Assembly: GCF_004297125.1 (NCBI RefSeq)
Contig: NZ_SCVD01000021.1
Span: forward strand, 248,001 to 312,000
Direction of reading: 5' to 3'
Source of the DNA: Phenylobacterium sp.
GTDB lineage: Bacteria; Pseudomonadota; Alphaproteobacteria; Caulobacterales; Caulobacteraceae
DNA length: 64,000 nt
Under the pieces are notes generated by a model. That model was not told the DNA's origin. It did not search any database and saw nothing but the letters and a program-made list of their open reading frames with translations. This document shows, piece by piece, positions 62,157 through 64,000 of the stretch (position 1 is the first letter of the stretch; every line of letters begins with the position of its first letter). The position numbers and the translations under genes are program-made.

Positions 62157-62666
62157 ATGAAGCGTACCCTGATCCTGATGGCCGCCGTCCTGGCGCTGGC
62201 CGCCTGCCAGCCCAAGGGCAAGGAGGCCGCCGGCCCTGCCGCGCCGACCGAGCAGTCGGCAGCCAGCAAGGCGTTCATGGAGAAGGCCGGCAAGGAAGCC
62301 GGCGTGAAGGTCCTGTCCTCCGGCCTGGCCTACAAGATCGTCCGTTCGGGGCCGGAGACCGGCCTGAAGCCAGGTCCGCACGACGAGGTGAAGGTCCACT
62401 ACGAGGGCAAGCTCGAGGATGGGACGGTCTTCGATTCCAGCTACGAGCGCGGCCAGCCCGCGGCCATGCCGCTGGACCGGCTGATCCCCGGTTGGCAGGA
62501 AGCCCTCCAGCTCATGCGGCCGGGCGACGAATGGACTCTCTATGTGCCGTCGAACCTGGGTTACGGCGACGAGGCCGCGGGCCAGATCCCGCCCGGCTCT
62601 CCGCTGATCTTCAAGATCGAGCTGATCGACGTCCTGCCCGCGCCGGGGCGGATTCAGCAGGGCTGA
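62157..62666 (+). CDS. FKBP-type peptidyl-prolyl isomerase lipoprotein
   Basis: 169 residues. MKRTLILMAAVLALAAC is a lipoprotein signal with lipobox LAAC. After a ~35-residue linker comes an FKBP domain: VKVHYEGKLEDGTVFDSSYERGQPAAMPLDRLIPGWQEALQLMRPGDEWTLYVPSNLGYGDEAAGQIPPGSPLIFKIELIDV, with the key aromatic residues and the FDSS, GW and YG contacts intact. It assists folding of proline-containing proteins in the periplasm. Unusually it is behind a threonine deaminase gene, 12 bp away, so the two may be co-transcribed without sharing a pathway. Confidence 0.92.
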   Translation: MKRTLILMAAVLALAACQPKGKEAAGPAAPTEQSAASKAFMEKAGKEAGVKVLSSGLAYKIVRSGPETGLKPGPHDEVKVHYEGKLEDGTVFDSSYERGQPAAMPLDRLIPGWQEALQLMRPGDEWTLYVPSNLGYGDEAAGQIPPGSPLIFKIELIDVLPAPGRIQQG

Positions 62667-62722
62667 GGTGCTGTGGCTCGCTTGGGGTGGGCCGGGCCGG
62701 CGCGCGGGTCTAAGCATGGGCC

Positions 62723-63889
62723 ATGACGACCGATCTCTATCCCGCCGCCCGTGACCTGCTGGCCAAGCTGGTCGGGTTCGACACCACCTCGCGCGGCTCG
62801 AACCTCGAGCTGGTCGAATGGGTCGAGGCCTATCTCGACGGTCTGTCGGCGCCCCACCGTCGCGTGCCCAACGCCGACGGGACCAAGACCAACCTGCTGG
62901 CGACCATCGGCCCCGCGATCGAGGGCGGCGTCGTGCTGTCCGGCCACACCGACGTGGTGCCGGTGGACGGCCAGCCGTGGAGCACCGACCCCTTCAGCCT
63001 GCAGGAGCGCGACGGCCGGCTTTACGGCCGCGGGACCTGCGACATGAAGGGGTTCCTCGCCCTGGCGCTGGCCGCCGCGCCGGAGCTGGCGAAGACGGCC
63101 AGGAAGCCGGTGCATCTGGCGTTCTCCTACGACGAGGAGATCGGCTGCCTGGGCGCGCCCAGCATGATCGAGGTCATCCGCCGCGAACTGCCCGCCCCGG
63201 CGGTGGTCGTGGTCGGCGAGCCCACCAACATGGAGGCGGTGAGCGGCCACAAGGGCATCGCCACCTTCCACGTCACCGTCACCGGCCGTGAGTGCCACTC
63301 CAGCCAGCCGCACCTGGGCGTGTCGGCGGTGATGGAGGCGGTGAAGCTGATGGGGTCGCTGAACGCGCTCTCGGCGCGGCTGTGGGACGAGGCCGATCCG
63401 GCGTCGCCGTTCACGCCCAAGGGGCCCACCCTGACCATCGGCATGGTCCACGGCGGCACGGCGCACAACATCATCGCCCGCGAGTGCCATTTCGTCTTCG
63501 ACCTGCGCTCGCCGGGACCGCGGACGCCGGAAGAGATCGTCGCCCCGTTCCTGGCCGAGTGCGCGGCGATGGACGCGGCGCTCAAGGCCCGCGCGCCGGA
63601 GGCCGGCGTGGTCGTCGACATGCACACCAACGTCCCGCCGTTCAGGCCCGAAGCCGACGGCGCGGCCGAGGCCTTCGCCCGGCGGATGACCGGCGACAAC
63701 GGCCCGCCGCGCGTGGTGGCCTTCGCCGCCGAGGCCGGCCAGTTCCAGCAGGCGGGCTTCTCGACCGTGATCTGCGGCCCCGGTTCGATCGACCAGGCGC
63801 ACCAGCCTGACGAGTACGTGGAGATCGCCCAGATGCAGCGCGGCGCAGGGTTCATGCGCCGCCTGATCGAGTGGGCGGCGGAGGACTGA
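62723..63889 (+). CDS. argE: Acetylornithine deacetylase
   Basis: 388 residues, M20-family metallopeptidase of the ArgE/DapE group. Metal ligands: LSGHTDVVPVDGQPW (His, Asp), GRGTCDMKGFLALALA (Asp), SYDEEIGCLGAPSMIEV (Glu Glu base and ligand) and VVGEPTNMEAVSGHKGI (Glu); GPGSIDQAHQPDEYV at the C-terminus supplies the last His. The sequence GEPTNMEAVSGHKG is the ArgE-type signature. It removes the acetyl group from N-acetylornithine in arginine synthesis. Ends 11 bp before the family-2 repeat that closes the window. Confidence 0.92.
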   Translation: MTTDLYPAARDLLAKLVGFDTTSRGSNLELVEWVEAYLDGLSAPHRRVPNADGTKTNLLATIGPAIEGGVVLSGHTDVVPVDGQPWSTDPFSLQERDGRLYGRGTCDMKGFLALALAAAPELAKTARKPVHLAFSYDEEIGCLGAPSMIEVIRRELPAPAVVVVGEPTNMEAVSGHKGIATFHVTVTGRECHSSQPHLGVSAVMEAVKLMGSLNALSARLWDEADPASPFTPKGPTLTIGMVHGGTAHNIIARECHFVFDLRSPGPRTPEEIVAPFLAECAAMDAALKARAPEAGVVVDMHTNVPPFRPEADGAAEAFARRMTGDNGPPRVVAFAAEAGQFQQAGFSTVICGPGSIDQAHQPDEYVEIAQMQRGAGFMRRLIEWAAED

Positions 63890-63900
63890 CCCCCAAAGGG

Positions 63901-63942
63901 CGTCATCCCCCGGCTCAGCCTTCGGCTGACCGTGGGATGACG
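63901..63942. repeat. Short family-2 palindromic repeat
   Basis: CGTCATCCCCCGG (63901-63913) and CCGTGGGATGACG (63930-63942) are inverted arms with one mismatch, around a small hairpin CAGCC-TTC-GGCTG. The right part is nearly identical to the right end of the 112-bp element at 24356-24467, of which it seems a shortened derivative. The last ~58 bases of the window show no gene start. Confidence 0.8.
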
Positions 63943-64000
63943 TGGAAGGAAGCGCGGTTATCGCGCCGAGGCTCTCAGCGGCCGGATCACGGGGCGGCGG

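Noticed and set aside
1..64000. tRNA, rRNA, CRISPR, transposase or phage genes
   Set aside because: Looked for in gaps and frames; no direct-repeat array, cloverleaf-like sequence or recognisable protein of these kinds was seen.

Overview
The window is about 64 kb of GC-rich (very roughly two thirds or more G+C), densely packed chromosomal DNA. It looks alphaproteobacterial, most likely Caulobacterales (Caulobacter/Phenylobacterium-like). The reasons are three large TonB-dependent receptors, a class I lysyl-tRNA synthetase, a LigB-type ligase/exonuclease pair, CoA-dependent catabolic clusters, and short palindromic intergenic repeats of the kind common in this group. The assignment is inferred from gene content only. 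I see no rRNA, tRNA, transposase, phage gene or CRISPR array.

Left part (1-31 kb), mostly ordinary genes in short operons: the end of a CsgG-like/SH3 protein, a cupin, a TonB receptor, an orphan fused peptide-type ABC ATPase, a three-gene sugar/glycan operon (GmhB-like phosphatase without zinc ligands, glycosyltransferase-like protein, methyltransferase), DNA ligase plus ligase-associated exonuclease, and two hotdog thioesterases. Next comes a tightly overlapping minus-strand operon, TonB receptor - Tat-exported PhoD phosphatase - beta-propeller protein - PhnD-like lipoprotein, which looks like phosphorus acquisition. It is followed by lysK, a zinc metalloprotease, MerR - acyl-CoA dehydrogenase - OsmC, an orphan cytosine methyltransferase - cysK - vsr set, a lipoprotein and K+ channel, a D-aminoacylase-type amidohydrolase, a BLUF photoreceptor and recQ.

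Middle part (32.5-42.8 kb): pirin and a divergent LysR gene face a seven-gene operon (YcaC-like hydrolase, alpha/beta hydrolase, XapX, YtcJ-like amidohydrolase with a Cys/His-rich tail, DoxX, alginate-export-type porin, DUF1275). It is followed by an MFS exporter with its own divergent LysR regulator.

Right part (42.9-60.2 kb): a large catabolic island. A seven-gene operon (LLM flavin monooxygenase, two SDRs, MFS, flavin reductase, CaiB CoA-transferase, class II aldolase), a divergent tetR, a five-gene operon (acyl-CoA dehydrogenase, crotonase, acyl-CoA dehydrogenase, tandem-ABM protein, Zn alcohol dehydrogenase), a two-gene operon (NADP oxidoreductase, SMP-30 lactonase) and a TonB receptor. 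All three promoter regions of the island carry an unusual AT-rich element. I read this as a TetR-controlled uptake and degradation pathway for an unidentified ketone-, lactone- or terpenoid-like carbon source, and it is the best candidate here for an undescribed system.

The window ends with ilvA, an FKBP-type lipoprotein and argE. Two families of short palindromic repeats punctuate the intergenic spaces; one element supplies the last codons of vsr.
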